From NCBI GenBank assembly GCA_903840265.1, contig CAIMFH010000087.1:1-63244 (forward strand): a DNA stretch of 63,244 bases. Reading direction: 5' to 3'. A program made the translations under genes and the position numbers. Below are positions 19,262 to 26,820 of the stretch, piece by piece. The notes beneath the pieces were generated by a model. It saw only the letters and a program-made list of their open reading frames with translations, had not been told where the DNA came from and made no database searches. How positions within the stretch are numbered: position 1 is the stretch's first letter; every line of letters begins with the position of its first letter. This DNA is from an uncultured Schlesneria sp. (GTDB lineage: Bacteria > Planctomycetota > Planctomycetia > Planctomycetales > Planctomycetaceae).

Positions 19262-19915
19262 TCACGCGGGGTACTGACTTGCAGCAAATGTCGGATCTTT
19301 TTTCACTTCAATCAGACGCCAGCAATACCAGGATGCCACGCTGCGATAAGGCGACCACAACTGGGCAATTTCGTGGCTGGTTTGTTTGTCAGGCAATTCC
19401 TCTAACCCATAGAGTTCGCGAATGGACGAGCGAACGGTCAAATCGTCGTGTGGAAAGATGTCCAGCCGGCCGAGCGAAAAGATCAAGAACATCTGGGCGG
19501 TCCAGCGACCGATGCCATGGACTTGAATCAAATGCTCAATCGCCGCTTCGTCGTTCATCCGGCCGATGCGATCTAAACGCAGGCGATTATCCAGCACTCT
19601 GGCAGACAGATCCCTCAGGTACGAGACCTTCTGTCCTGACAAGCCAACCGCTCGCAATTGCTCGTCGGTGACATTGGCAATCGCTTCGGCAGACAACTTA
19701 TCGGGCAGCAACAATTGATCCAGCCGCAGCCGGATCGCTCGTGCCGCTGTGGTCGAGATCTGCTGCGACAAGATGGAACGGACCAGCATGCCGAACCGAT
19801 TGCGATTCAGCTTCAAAGTGAATGGTCCGGCCTTCCTGATCAAGTCGCTCATGATCGAATCGACTTGGCACAAATGGACCAGCGCCGCGTCAATGTGCTC
19901 TGACTTCAGTGGCAT
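19262..19915 (-). CDS. DNA-3-methyladenine glycosylase II (AlkA-like, HhH-GPD)
   Basis: Removes alkylated purines in base-excision repair. 217 residues, the short AlkA type without the N-terminal TBP-like domain. The helix-hairpin-helix is VHGIGRWTAQMFLIF and the catalytic Asp follows in LDIFPHDDLTVRSSI. SILSQQISTTAARAI near residue 50 is the usual helix of the family. No iron-sulfur cysteines, so not MutY or Nth. The gene lies 33 bases downstream of the UbiA-like gene on the same strand and may be co-transcribed with it, though no functional link is obvious. Confidence 0.88.
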   Translation of the reverse strand: MPLKSEHIDAALVHLCQVDSIMSDLIRKAGPFTLKLNRNRFGMLVRSILSQQISTTAARAIRLRLDQLLLPDKLSAEAIANVTDEQLRAVGLSGQKVSYLRDLSARVLDNRLRLDRIGRMNDEAAIEHLIQVHGIGRWTAQMFLIFSLGRLDIFPHDDLTVRSSIRELYGLEELPDKQTSHEIAQLWSPYRSVASWYCWRLIEVKKDPTFAASQYPA

Positions 19916-19948
19916 TGCGAGCTAACTCAAAAACGAATTTCGCGACGA

Positions 19949-20881
19949 TCAGGTCATTGGAATGAATCTCGCCAGCAGCATGGCTGGAACGATGAGTGCC
20001 GCCGTCGCCATCGCATGCGGGGTCCGATAGGCGGGGTCGGCGATCTTCCAGAAAATCAGCGTGGCATCCAGCATCACGTACGAAAGCAGAAGCAACTTGA
20101 TTGTCACCTGTACATTGAGCGGCGATGGATTCACTAGCGCGTTCAAGGCTCGGCGATTCAAGGTGAACGCAATGATGGCCAGCATCCCCAAGGAGAGATG
20201 ACTGTCACCCTGTGGCGGCCATGTCCAAACGGGCCAGGCGACAATCAAGACGGCGAGCAGAACAATCCCCGCGTTGAAGAGAATTTGTGCCAGCACCAGT
20301 TGCCAGCGGCTGCTCGTCTTGGCTTCGGTTCGCGCGAAGACTGTCACTCCCACGATATAGACACCGAGTCCAATCGCGGCCAGCAATTGAGGCTGATCAA
20401 GCAGTCCGGTGCCCCAATTCTGCTGAACGCTCGCTCCCAATAGTACGTTCAGAAGTCGACAACTCCCCATCGCCAAAGGGCCCAAAGGAGTTCGCTTCAG
20501 CAAACCGTCGTAGGCCAGAATCGCAACCACGATTAGTATCGCAACTTGGAAGCTGATCATCGTGACGGTCGCTGCTGCGACCAGCCCACTGGCCATCAGC
20601 ACGACCCCGAATACAATGGCAGCGGTGACGGAAACACGACCGGACGGAATGGGGCGACCCGGTCGCTCCTCCGCATCCTGCTTCCGGTCAAAGACATCAT
20701 TAAAGACCATTCCGGACATGTACAAGCAGCAGGAGGCGATCAGCAAGCCAAAGAACTTCTGCGGATCCTCCCAGCCTTTCGGCCCCACGACATACGCGTG
20801 AGTTAGCACGTAGCCAAGAATGATGTCGGCCATCGCCGTGAACACGGTGGGGAGACGAATCAACTGCAAGTAAGCAAGCAT
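19949..20881 (-). CDS. UbiA-superfamily membrane prenyltransferase-like protein
   Basis: 310 residues with about nine hydrophobic helices. The first Asp-rich motif is intact: NDVFDRKQDAEERPGRPIPS (residues ~62-81), which binds the prenyl diphosphate through Mg. The second Asp-rich motif, expected in the loop between the fifth and sixth helices, is not found; that loop reads FARTEAKTSSR. EboC-type proteins and some transport-related UbiA homologues show this pattern, so substrate prediction is unsafe. A second UbiA protein with both motifs lies at 25.8 kb and is the better candidate for menaquinone synthesis. Confidence 0.82.
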   Translation of the reverse strand: MLAYLQLIRLPTVFTAMADIILGYVLTHAYVVGPKGWEDPQKFFGLLIASCCLYMSGMVFNDVFDRKQDAEERPGRPIPSGRVSVTAAIVFGVVLMASGLVAAATVTMISFQVAILIVVAILAYDGLLKRTPLGPLAMGSCRLLNVLLGASVQQNWGTGLLDQPQLLAAIGLGVYIVGVTVFARTEAKTSSRWQLVLAQILFNAGIVLLAVLIVAWPVWTWPPQGDSHLSLGMLAIIAFTLNRRALNALVNPSPLNVQVTIKLLLLSYVMLDATLIFWKIADPAYRTPHAMATAALIVPAMLLARFIPMT

Positions 20882-20979
20882 TCACAAATTCCTTCCAAGT
20901 TGGGGGAGTGATTATGTCCGCATCAACCCGGATCGTCGAGGACGGTACCAATTTCAATTCGACACGCGTAAAACAGAGT

Positions 20980-21080
20980 CAAAGTAGAAAGCACACTCCG
21001 TGTGCTGAGGTTTTTTCTTCATCTACATCAACCTTTGAACGACCGGCTCACTCGGCACACGGAGTGTGCCTTCTACATTG
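20980..21080. repeat. Palindromic MITE-like element, family 1 (30-bp arms)
   Basis: Arms 20980-21009 and 21051-21080 are inverted copies matching at 27 of 30 positions, around a 41-base spacer. The core of each arm, GCACACTCCGTGTGC, is itself an interrupted palindrome. The element fills the gap between a UbiA-like gene and the ceramidase-like gene, and its right arm ends only 15 bases before the ATG of the latter. Confidence 0.75.
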
Positions 21081-21094
21081 CGAAGGCCAAACGG

Positions 21095-22459
21095 ATGCGA
21101 CTTCTGTTGTCATCAATCATCATCTTCGCCATCGCCTTCAGCGACGCTCAACCCGTTCAGGCGGGTTGGAAAGCAGGGATCGCAAAGGCGGTCATCACCC
21201 CAAAACAGCCGATGTGGATGGCGGGATACGGCAGCCGCACTGGTCCGGCAGAGGGAACGGAGCACGATCTTTATGTCCGGGTCTTAGCCCTGGAGGATGA
21301 GACTGGGCACCGAGGAATCGTGCTCGCCAGCGACACGCTGGGCATTCCACAGAGGATGTACGACGAACTTGGGAAACAATTGAAGCAGAAATATGGCCTG
21401 GATCGCTCGCAGTTTGTCCTGCATGGTTCGCATACCCATTGCGGCCCCGTCCTGCAGAATGCCCTTTACGACGCCTACCCATTAGATGCTGCTCAGATTG
21501 AACTGATCGACAAATACTCGAATTGGCTGACAACCGAAATCGTCATGACGATCGGCCGCGCCATTCAGGACTTGAAACCTGCTACCGTTTCTCGCGGACA
21601 GGGAACAACAGATTTCGCGGTGAATCGCCGTACCAATCGCGAGCCCGATGTTCCGATGTTGCGCGAACAGAATCTGTTATTTGGTCCCGTGGATCACACG
21701 GTTCCCGTCCTGGCGGTTCATGGGGTCGACGGAACTTTGCGAGCCGTTGTTTTCGCCTATGCCTGCCACAACACCACGCTGAGTTATATGAAGTGGTGTG
21801 GCGACTACGCCGGATTCGCGCAACTCAATCTGGAGTCGAGTCACCCAGGAGCTGTCGCCTTGTTTTGCATGGGATGCGGCGCCGATCAGAACCCGCTGCC
21901 GCGACGCACCGTGGAACTCGCCGAAGCCTATGGCAAACGACTTTCGTCGTCGGTTGAAACCGTCCTCTCGGAAAAGATGGAGCCGATCAAACCCGCGCTG
22001 AGAACGACGCACGAATTCGTCTCGTTGCGCATGCAAGAGTTGCCAGATACGGCTGAATTGCAAACGATTGCGAACGGCCCGCCCGACTATCGCCAGCGCT
22101 GGGCCGCGCGAATGTTGAAGAGAACCACCAAGCCAACCGGGCCGGAGGAATACCCCTACCCGGTGACCGCCTGGAAGTTGGGAACGGATCAAATCTGGAT
22201 CACACTGGGCGGTGAGGTCGTTGTTGACTATTCTCTGCGTTTGAAAAGCGAATTCGGCGAGCGAACCTGGACTACCGCCTACTCGAATGATGTGATGGCA
22301 TACATTCCGTCGTTGCGAGTCCTTCGGGAAGGTGGCTACGAGGGGCAAAGTTCGATGATGATTTATGGCCTGCCCACCGAACGTTGGTCAGAAGAGATCG
22401 AAGAACGAATTGTGGCGACCGTGGGAAAGTGTGTCAGGCGAATACAGGCCGACCAGTGA
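21095..22459 (+). CDS. Neutral/alkaline ceramidase-like secreted hydrolase
   Basis: 454 residues with a signal peptide (MRLLLSSIIIFAIAFSDAQP). The mature start KAGIAKAVITPKQPMWMAGYG and GSHTHCGP are signatures of the N-terminal domain of neutral ceramidases; the latter supplies zinc ligands. YACHNTTL, then CMGCGADQNPLP, follow in the order expected. Only this domain is present; the C-terminal immunoglobulin-like domain of true ceramidases is missing, so the substrate may not be ceramide. The frame is open to 21002 inside a repeat, but ATG 21095 starts the signal peptide. The Nudix gene follows after 38 bases. Confidence 0.82.
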   Translation: MRLLLSSIIIFAIAFSDAQPVQAGWKAGIAKAVITPKQPMWMAGYGSRTGPAEGTEHDLYVRVLALEDETGHRGIVLASDTLGIPQRMYDELGKQLKQKYGLDRSQFVLHGSHTHCGPVLQNALYDAYPLDAAQIELIDKYSNWLTTEIVMTIGRAIQDLKPATVSRGQGTTDFAVNRRTNREPDVPMLREQNLLFGPVDHTVPVLAVHGVDGTLRAVVFAYACHNTTLSYMKWCGDYAGFAQLNLESSHPGAVALFCMGCGADQNPLPRRTVELAEAYGKRLSSSVETVLSEKMEPIKPALRTTHEFVSLRMQELPDTAELQTIANGPPDYRQRWAARMLKRTTKPTGPEEYPYPVTAWKLGTDQIWITLGGEVVVDYSLRLKSEFGERTWTTAYSNDVMAYIPSLRVLREGGYEGQSSMMIYGLPTERWSEEIEERIVATVGKCVRRIQADQ

Positions 22460-22497
22460 TTCATGGGACGAACGAATAGAGGCAAGGACGAGAATTC

Positions 22498-22929
22498 ATG
22501 CGGCCGGTAAAATCATGTGGGGTCATCGTATTCAGGCGGCAACCCGAAATCTCGTTCCTGTTGATGAAGCACTCACACCGCTTTGATTTGCCGAAAGGGC
22601 ATGTCGAAGCAGGCGAAACAGAGATCGAATGCGCCCTGCGCGAGATGTGGGAAGAGACCGGGATCCCTACCAACCAAGTCGCTCTCGACTCAGAATTTCG
22701 CTACGAGGAAGTCTACTATCCGATCGAGCCGCGGTTCGGATCTGAACGTGTCGAAAAGACGCTGGTCATCTTCCTGGGCTGGGTCGACAAGGTCGACGAG
22801 ATCGTAGTGACCGAGCATGGCGGGCACGAATGGCGTCCCTGGAACCCACCTCACCACATTCAGAAGTTCACCATCAATCCGCTGCTCGCAGCCGTGCAAA
22901 TGCACTTTGCCAGCCATCCACCAGTCTGA
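22498..22929 (+). CDS. Nudix hydrolase
   Basis: 143 residues. The Nudix box is complete: GHVEAGETEIECALREMWEE followed by TG (residues 37-58), fitting GX5EX7REUXEEXGU. The preceding FDLPKG and small size resemble bis(nucleosyl)-tetraphosphatase (Ap4A hydrolase) Nudix enzymes, but substrate is not certain. Start ATG 22498, with a purine-rich AAGGACGAG upstream. It ends ten bases before the convergent sulfatase. Confidence 0.9.
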   Translation: MRPVKSCGVIVFRRQPEISFLLMKHSHRFDLPKGHVEAGETEIECALREMWEETGIPTNQVALDSEFRYEEVYYPIEPRFGSERVEKTLVIFLGWVDKVDEIVVTEHGGHEWRPWNPPHHIQKFTINPLLAAVQMHFASHPPV

Positions 22930-22938
22930 ACTCGTAAT

Positions 22939-24471
22939 TTATTTGCGTTGATCCAGCGCTGGAAATGGAAACTCGGCCGACGGAAGGTGCTGCTCTCGCA
23001 TGAGCTGATCCATCTTGACAACGATGTCGGGGTGTTTCGATGCGACATCCGCCGTCTCACCGATGTCATCTTTCAAGTTGTAGAGTTCGATCTTCCAGGG
23101 GCGGGCGGGGCGCTGACTTTGTGGGATCAATTCCTGAACGACACCTTTCCAATCGCCCATTCGTAGTGAAACCTGGCCGCCATAGCCTGGAAACTCGCGG
23201 TAGAGATACGGGCGTTCGGGCTGATGCTGTCCAAGCAGTGTCGGCGCAAAGCTGATGCCGTCGAGATTCGCAGGCGTCGCGGCTTTCGCCCCAACCAGTT
23301 CGAGCAAAGTCGGGATCCAGTCTTCGAATCCGGTCACACGGTCGCTTGTCATTCCGCCAGGAATGTGTCCCTTCCAACGCACGACCGTCGGCTCGCGAAA
23401 TCCCCCTTCATAGAGCGATCCCTTGCGTCCCCGTAAGGGCCCGGCAGATTCAAAGAACTCGCAATCGGTGCCGCCCAACTTGTCGTACAACGGCCCGTTG
23501 TCGGAGCTGAAGATGTAGATCGTGTTGTCGTCCAGCCCTAATTCGCCGATCTGCGTCACAATTTTTCCGACATGCTGATCCATGCGTGTGACCATCGCCG
23601 CATACGTCGCTCTCGGTGTTCGATTGGGAAGGTATCCCCGTCCGCCGAGATAAGGGGGATCGTTCGGAAATGCGTTCGCATATTCTTCCAACGCGTCGTC
23701 GGGAACCTGTAGCGCGAGATGTGGAATCGTAGTCGGAACAAACAGGAAAAACGGGCGATCGCGGTTCTCGCGCACAAATTTCAGCGCCTGCTCGGTGATG
23801 ATGTCAGCCGAGTAAATCTGCCCCGAGAATTTGGCGTACGACTCGGGCAAGTTGGGATCGACGTTTTCTGCGAGCTTCGGCTGGTGAGCCGAGGATTCAG
23901 CGTTATTCAGGGGAAACCGAGTCTCATTGTCCCATAAGGATGTCGGGTAAAAATTGTGAGCCACTGCCTGGCAATTGTATCCGAAGAATCGATTGATCCC
24001 CTGTTGAAGTGGCCGGCCAACTGATTCCGGCCCGCCCAAGCCCCACTTACCAAACGCACCTGTCACATACCCCTGCTGTTGAAGTAATTTGCCCAACGTG
24101 ATTGAGTTTGCCGGAATCGGAAATTGTCCTTCCGGCTTCGTTTCGCGATTGTTGCGAATGAAAGCGTGACCAGGATGAAGTCCGGTCATCAGCACACAAC
24201 GCGACGGAGCACAGACGGCATTTCCCGAATAGTGCTGTGTCAGACGCATTCCCTCCGCAGCCAGCCGATCGATGTTTGGCGTGCGTATCTTTTTCTGGCC
24301 GAAGCATCCCAGCTCGCCATACCCAAGATCGTCGGCTAGCACAAAAACAATGTTGGGCTGGACCCGTTCCTGATTGCGATCAACTGCCAACACCGGGGCA
24401 CTGAATGTGGCCCAGATGCACCAGATCAGGCTGCCGCCAACAAGCAACGAGGGCTTTGACATCGTCTTCAT
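22939..24471 (-). CDS. Secreted type I sulfatase (arylsulfatase family)
   Basis: 510 residues; a signal peptide ends near PVLAVD. Formylglycine sulfatase features: metal site NIVFVLADDLGYGELG (~45-60) and the modification motif C-A-P-S-R followed by VLMTG-like CVLMTG (~103-113), where Cys is converted to formylglycine. EPTVVRWKGHIPGG and NGPL-type segments also fit. It should cleave sulfate esters from carbohydrates or other sulfated compounds. Such enzymes are very abundant in marine and wetland planctomycetes. An anaerobic or FGE-type maturase is not in this window. Confidence 0.92.
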   Translation of the reverse strand: MKTMSKPSLLVGGSLIWCIWATFSAPVLAVDRNQERVQPNIVFVLADDLGYGELGCFGQKKIRTPNIDRLAAEGMRLTQHYSGNAVCAPSRCVLMTGLHPGHAFIRNNRETKPEGQFPIPANSITLGKLLQQQGYVTGAFGKWGLGGPESVGRPLQQGINRFFGYNCQAVAHNFYPTSLWDNETRFPLNNAESSAHQPKLAENVDPNLPESYAKFSGQIYSADIITEQALKFVRENRDRPFFLFVPTTIPHLALQVPDDALEEYANAFPNDPPYLGGRGYLPNRTPRATYAAMVTRMDQHVGKIVTQIGELGLDDNTIYIFSSDNGPLYDKLGGTDCEFFESAGPLRGRKGSLYEGGFREPTVVRWKGHIPGGMTSDRVTGFEDWIPTLLELVGAKAATPANLDGISFAPTLLGQHQPERPYLYREFPGYGGQVSLRMGDWKGVVQELIPQSQRPARPWKIELYNLKDDIGETADVASKHPDIVVKMDQLMREQHLPSAEFPFPALDQRK

Positions 24472-24512
24472 CGGTCCAGTTACGTTGCTTGACCAGAGTC
24501 ACTGCGAGTCGA

Positions 24513-25637
24513 CTAACCCGCCATCACCGAATCACCGACGGTCCACTTTGCTCCGTCGCGGATGACTCGCCGATACAGCGTGTCTCGTTCGACGGCGACT
24601 CGGCCCGCTTCGCGAATCAGACGGTTGATGTGATCGACCGTGAGACCTTCGGGTGTCTTTGCACCGGCATCGTGATAGATGATTTCATGGACCACCGTGC
24701 CATCGAGATCGTCAGCTCCAAAGCCCAGTGCGACTTGAGCGATCTGTTCGCCCAGCATGATCCAGTAGGCCTTAATATGGTCGAAGTTGTCGAGCATGAT
24801 TCGGGAAAGGGCGACGATTCGCAGATCCATCGCTCCCGTCGGCTTCTTGATGTAGTCGAGTCCCGTGTTGTCGGGATGGAACGCCAGAGGAATAAACGTC
24901 TGGAATCCCCCCGTCTCGTCTTGAAGTGACCGCAGTTTGCAGAGATGGTCCATCCGATGCTCGGCTCGTTCAACGTGACCGTAAAGCATTGTCGCATTCG
25001 ATCGCAGCCCCAATTGATGCGCTGCGCGATGGCAGGTGATCCAGTTTTCGGCGTCTGCCTTGTGCTCGCAAATCTGGTCGCGAACTTCCGGATGAAAGAT
25101 TTCGGCACCGCCGCCAGGTAATGAACCCAAGCCCGCATCGACCATCTGCTGTAGGACCCACTCAGTCGATTGCTTCGTGATGAAGCTGAACCAGTTGATC
25201 TCGACTGCGGTCCAGGCCTTGATATGGATCTCGGGACAAGTCTCATGCAGCACGCGCACGATGTTCACGTACCAGTCGAATTTCTTCTGATGATGCAATC
25301 CACCCACGACGTGAATCTCGGTCGCCCCTTGCGAGCGTGCCTCGAGAATTCGCTCACGCAGCATGTCGTCCGAAAAGGCGTACGCCTTCTCGGCCTTCAG
25401 GTCGGCGCGAAACGCGCAGAACCGGCAGCGATAAACGCAGACATTGGTCGGGTTCAGATGGATGTTGGTGTTGTAGTAAGCGAAGTTCCCATTCTTCCGC
25501 TCGCGCACCGTATTCGCCAACCGACCGAGCGTCAGCAGGTCGGCCTCTTTGTCCAGGAAGATTCCTTCTTCCAGGGAAACTCGCTGGCCTGCGATGACCT
25601 TCTCTTCGATTTGCTTCAGCGTGTCGGCGGCGTTCAT
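24513..25637 (-). CDS. mqnE: Aminofutalosine synthase (radical SAM), futalosine menaquinone pathway
   Basis: 374 residues. The radical SAM cluster motif is CVYRCRFCAF (CxxxCxxC) after NPTNV, and the downstream segments GGLHHQKKFDWYV, SLPGGGAEIFHPEVR and HPDNTGLDYI are those of MqnE rather than of MqnC or CofH. MqnE joins 3-(1-carboxyvinyloxy)benzoate with a SAM-derived radical to make aminofutalosine. ATG 25637 is preferred; a TTG at 25643 is also in frame. It follows the UbiA-type gene on the same strand after ~200 bases, a pairing that supports menaquinone synthesis. Confidence 0.92.
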   Translation of the reverse strand: MNAADTLKQIEEKVIAGQRVSLEEGIFLDKEADLLTLGRLANTVRERKNGNFAYYNTNIHLNPTNVCVYRCRFCAFRADLKAEKAYAFSDDMLRERILEARSQGATEIHVVGGLHHQKKFDWYVNIVRVLHETCPEIHIKAWTAVEINWFSFITKQSTEWVLQQMVDAGLGSLPGGGAEIFHPEVRDQICEHKADAENWITCHRAAHQLGLRSNATMLYGHVERAEHRMDHLCKLRSLQDETGGFQTFIPLAFHPDNTGLDYIKKPTGAMDLRIVALSRIMLDNFDHIKAYWIMLGEQIAQVALGFGADDLDGTVVHEIIYHDAGAKTPEGLTVDHINRLIREAGRVAVERDTLYRRVIRDGAKWTVGDSVMAG

Positions 25638-25840
25638 AGTCAACTTTGGATTCGGAAAGTGTCGGTATATCGGTGTGGTTGGCAGTCACCGGATTGTAGT
25701 CGACGACGTGGTCGACAGCCACTTTCGAGACGCCCTTGGTGACTTGGAAATCAGATTTCCGAGCCAATTCGAAAGTCGAACAAGCCGGTGTAATCCCCTG
25801 TGATTGCGGTGGGAAGTGTCACAAACTGCCAGACTCGACC

Positions 25841-26713
25841 CTACCTCCAGCAGAGATCGACGACCCCGATCAACAACAAGCCGACGCTGATGACCGCGTT
25901 CACATTGAAGAATGCCAAGTTGACGCGCGACAGATCGGTGGGGCGAACCAACCAGTGTTCGTAGAGGAGCAAGAGAGCCACCGCGCTGATACCGATCAGG
26001 AACACGGTTCCCAGTCCGGCGAAATGCCAGAGCGCGAAGAGCGCGACGATCGTCAGCAAGTGACTGACCAACGCGATTCGCAAAGCGATCGGAATGCCCC
26101 ATCGCGACGGGATACTATGCAGGTGCTGCGCGCGATCAAACTCTGCATCCTGGCAAGCATACAGAATATCGAAGCCGCCGACCCAGAAGAAAATCACCGC
26201 CGAAAGCAACGCGGGAACCAAAGCGACCTCACCCCGGATCGCGATCCAAGTCGCGATGGGTGAGAGCATCAGGGCTGCCGAGAGCCAGTAGTGACACCAG
26301 ACCGTGAATCGCTTCGCGAACGAATATCCCAGGAGAAACAACAAGACCGGGATGGACAAAATCACCGGCCACCGATTTGGCAGAAACAACAGAGTCGAAG
26401 CCACGAATGCCGCCGAGCAGACAATCGTGAACGCAATCACGCTCGGCAGGCTCAGCAGACCGGCCGGAATATGGCGTCTTGCCGTTCGCGGATTTGCCCC
26501 ATCAATCTTGCGATCGACAACTCGATTGAAGGCCATCGCCGCCGACCGGGCGAAGACCATGCACAACAGAATTCCCAACAACTGCGTCCACTGAAACGGA
26601 CTGTCAGGCTGGTGCCAGGCGAGGATCGCGGAGAGCAACGCAAACGGGAGCGCAAAGACGGTGTGGCTGAATCGGATCAGCTCTAGCAGGTGACGCAGTT
26701 TTTGAATCATCAT
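25841..26713 (-). CDS. mqnP: UbiA-type prenyltransferase, probable MqnP
   Basis: 290 residues with about eight membrane helices. Both Asp-rich motifs are intact: NRVVDRKIDGANPRTARR (residues ~62-79) and QDAEFDRAQHLHSIPSRWG (~185-203). The second with HSIP is the form seen in the 4-hydroxybenzoate polyprenyltransferase-like proteins of bacteria that use the futalosine pathway (MqnP). It would attach the polyprenyl chain to the naphthoate precursor. Position upstream of mqnE on the same strand supports that role. UbiA for ubiquinone is an alternative, but no other ubiquinone gene is seen. Confidence 0.85.
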   Translation of the reverse strand: MMIQKLRHLLELIRFSHTVFALPFALLSAILAWHQPDSPFQWTQLLGILLCMVFARSAAMAFNRVVDRKIDGANPRTARRHIPAGLLSLPSVIAFTIVCSAAFVASTLLFLPNRWPVILSIPVLLFLLGYSFAKRFTVWCHYWLSAALMLSPIATWIAIRGEVALVPALLSAVIFFWVGGFDILYACQDAEFDRAQHLHSIPSRWGIPIALRIALVSHLLTIVALFALWHFAGLGTVFLIGISAVALLLLYEHWLVRPTDLSRVNLAFFNVNAVISVGLLLIGVVDLCWR

Positions 26714-26820
26714 GAATCTTCGAAATCGACTCGGACAACAGCAGCTGCATTCTAGTCGAACGAAGGCAACCTGACATCCCGCAGCGGAAGAGAGTCAACG
26801 ACGGTATGTTCCGTGGATCT

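Noticed and set aside
19949-20881. An ebo-type gene cluster around the UbiA-like protein
   Set aside because: Neighbours are an AlkA-type glycosylase and a ceramidase-like gene; none of the other ebo genes is present.
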